From Symbiodinium natans (Eukaryota; Sar; Dinophyceae; Suessiales; Symbiodiniaceae), in assembly GCA_905221605.1 (NCBI GenBank), contig CAJNDS010002642.1, forward strand, positions 1-62,105: DNA of 62,105 nt, given 5' to 3'. The position numbers and the translations under genes are program-made. Positions within the stretch are counted from its first letter, which is position 1. Every line of letters begins with the position of its first letter. Of this stretch, positions 60,958-62,105 are shown piece after piece. A model generated the notes under the pieces. The model ran no database searches. It was given only the letters and a program-made list of their open reading frames with translations, and had not been told where the DNA came from.

Positions 60958-61219
60958 TAAACCCTAAAACCTAAACCCAAAACCCGAAGGCCTAAATCCT
61001 AAACCCTAACACCGGTTTTTTAACCATCAGATTTAGTTTTTGAGAGATCAAGCAGTCCGGGTTGCAAAATGAAACGATTTGTTTTTTGTTGTCTTTTCTT
61101 CTTCTCTACATCCAGGTACAGAGAAACCTGAGATTTAGGGCTTAAGGCTTAGGATTTAGGGTTAGGGATCAGGGTTTGGGATTTAGGGTTTTGGGTTTAC
61201 GGGACTCCAAACCCTACAG

Positions 61220-61264
61220 CCCCTGCTTGAACAAGTAGAAGTAGTTGATTGGAGCCCCGAGGAG
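61220..61264 (+). CDS. Candidate 45-nt exon with GC donor
   Basis: Follows CCCTACAG and reads PLLEQVEVVDWSPEE, ending GAGGAG before GCCTAGG, a GC-type donor identical in context to that at 2864 on the minus strand. The upstream CCCTACAG is again a telomere-like unit turned acceptor. Confidence 0.45.
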
Positions 61265-61307
61265 GCCTAGGTTCTTCGGGTTCAGGGCTTTCTCCAGGCC
61301 TAGCCGA

Positions 61308-61420
61308 CCCTCAGCCCTAAACCCTAAACCCTAAACCCTAGACCCTAGACCCTAGACCCTAGACCCTAAACCCTAGACCCTAGACCCTAGACCCTAAACC
61401 CTAAACCCCAAACCCTAAAC
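61308..61420 (-). repeat. CCCTAAA/CCCTAGA array
   Basis: Alternating CCCTAAA and CCCTAGA heptamers. It ends AAACCCAG, the probable acceptor of the next island. Confidence 0.9.
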
Positions 61421-61424
61421 CCAG

Positions 61425-61570
61425 TTTCGGAGCCCTCAACCCAGGAGAACACCATCCTCGAGGGGGTGGCAAACCCCAACGGCGGGGGCCCGCAGACGAA
61501 GCCCGACTACAGCGGTCAAACGGTCTTCGTCGCCAGCGGCGGGGTGCCTGCCTCTGTTACTACGGTTTAG
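61425..61570 (+). CDS. Candidate exon, possibly terminal
   Basis: Follows AAACCCAG; a second possible acceptor, CAACCCAG, lies at 61437-61444. It reads ENTILEGVANPNGGGPQTKP then SGQTVFVASGGVPASVTTV and meets TAG at 61568, inside the first unit of the next TTTAGGG array. It is the last of the plus-strand exon series from about 57.9 kb. Confidence 0.5.
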
Positions 61571-61632
61571 GGTTTAGGGTTTAGGGTTTAGGGTTTAGGA
61601 AGTATCGATATATATATATATACAATATATTT

Positions 61633-61735
61633 GGGGGTGTACGAAAAAAATGGGGGACACCTAAAATCGACCCCACATGGTCGGATTCCCTTGTAGTAAG
61701 GACCCCAATAGGGTACCCTGATTTCGGAAACCCCC
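61633..61735. mobile_element. MITE family C, copy 2 (about 103 bp)
   Basis: The reverse complement of the right end, GGGGGTTTCCGAAATCAGGG, matches the left end of copy 1 (GGTGGTTTCCGAAAATAGGG). The left end GGGGGTGTACGAAAAAAATG is a weaker inverted match. Inserted next to a TA repeat (61610-61630). Confidence 0.5.
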
Positions 61736-61851
61736 TTATTCATATCCGCGTATTGTGAGTTGTTACTTATAAGATCGATTATTAATAGTCTTCAATTTCT
61801 TTATAAAGTATTGTTTTTTCTTTTCGATGTACTACGATTAATGTCATTATC

Positions 61852-61885
61852 AGATTGCTGCTATTGCTGCTATTGCTGCTGCTGG

Positions 61886-61916
<31 letters not shown>

Positions 61917-61975
61917 GCCGCCGCCGCTGCTGCTGCTGCTGCTGTTGCTTCTGCTTCTGCTTCTGCTTCTGCTGA
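61852..61975. repeat. CTG/GCC trinucleotide repeat
   Basis: CTG trinucleotides with a CCG/CCGCCG core and CTTCTG variants at the end. The cysteine-rich or serine-rich open frames over it are repeat artefacts. Confidence 0.95.
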
Positions 61976-62105
61976 TGATATTGGTGCTGAGCATGATCAT
62001 TTTTCATGGCTTTATGCTTCATGGATCTTAGATACAGGGTTTGAGGGTTTGTGGGTGGAAGGCAGAGGGTCGTTTTGGTTCTAGGGTTTCTTGAACCAAC
62101 CCTAA

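Noticed and set aside
61760-62000. Cysteine-rich and serine-rich ORFs
   Set aside because: Generated entirely by the CTG repeat.

Overview
The window looks like nuclear DNA of a dinoflagellate, probably a Symbiodiniaceae-like or related alga. The reasons are: dense degenerate TTTAGGG/CCCTAAA (plant/alveolate-type telomere) repeats in both orientations; short exon-like islands with GC-AG as well as GT-AG borders; a WG/DGS-repeat RCC1-like gene with a GC-AG intron; and Ty1/copia and LINE retroelements. Plants share the telomere motif, so the assignment is an inference. Nothing looks prokaryotic: there are no operons, rRNA genes or CRISPR arrays.

Layout. 1-12.0 kb: a CA microsatellite, interstitial telomere-like arrays, small exon-like islands (mostly minus strand), three families of short inverted-repeat elements (MITEs), and a 1.9-kb inverted-repeat-bounded unit. 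12.0-18.1 kb: a 100-N assembly gap, then a Ty1/copia-type retrotransposon with gag-like ORF, integrase, reverse transcriptase and RNase H, plus a Rossmann/methyltransferase-like tail reached through a -1 frame change. 19.5-22.9 kb: two ~99% identical 1.47-kb LTR-like repeats 512 bp apart. 22.95-49.47 kb: one retroposon-like unit of about 26.5 kb. 49.5-53 kb: remains of a split gene and a 147-bp perfect inverted repeat. 53-62 kb: the RCC1-like gene, then telomere-like arrays alternating with plus-strand exon-like islands, two more MITEs and a CTG repeat.

The most interesting object is the 26.5-kb unit. It is bounded by an identical 18-nt sequence (22937-22954 and 49475-49492), and the right copy directly follows 12 A residues. 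That is the signature of target-primed retrotransposition. Its first two ORFs are LINE-like: a 5'-truncated ORF1 joined by an ATGA stop/start to a 2167-residue ORF2 with AP endonuclease, reverse transcriptase, zinc fingers, RNase H and an extra polymerase-like C-terminal region. About 19 kb of further same-strand ORFs follow: a duplicated pair of unknown proteins, a glycosyltransferase-like protein, alpha/beta-hydrolase-like proteins, a UPF1-like SF1 helicase and others, then a 3' region of decayed tandem repeats that contain hydrolase-ORF fragments. This is much larger than ordinary LINEs (usually 4-8 kb). In accessory content it recalls the giant telomere-associated Terminon retroelements of bdelloid rotifers, but with a LINE-type engine.

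How it may work (inference): ORF2 would nick the target, prime on the 3' poly(A) and reverse-transcribe a very long polycistronic RNA. The helicase could help processivity or RNA handling, and the hydrolase and glycosyltransferase roles are unknown. Several downstream ORFs overlap in different frames, some at homopolymers, so this copy has probably begun to decay or carries assembly indels. The block from 12 to 53 kb has almost no telomere-like repeats, consistent with retroelements inserted into a repeat-laden host region.
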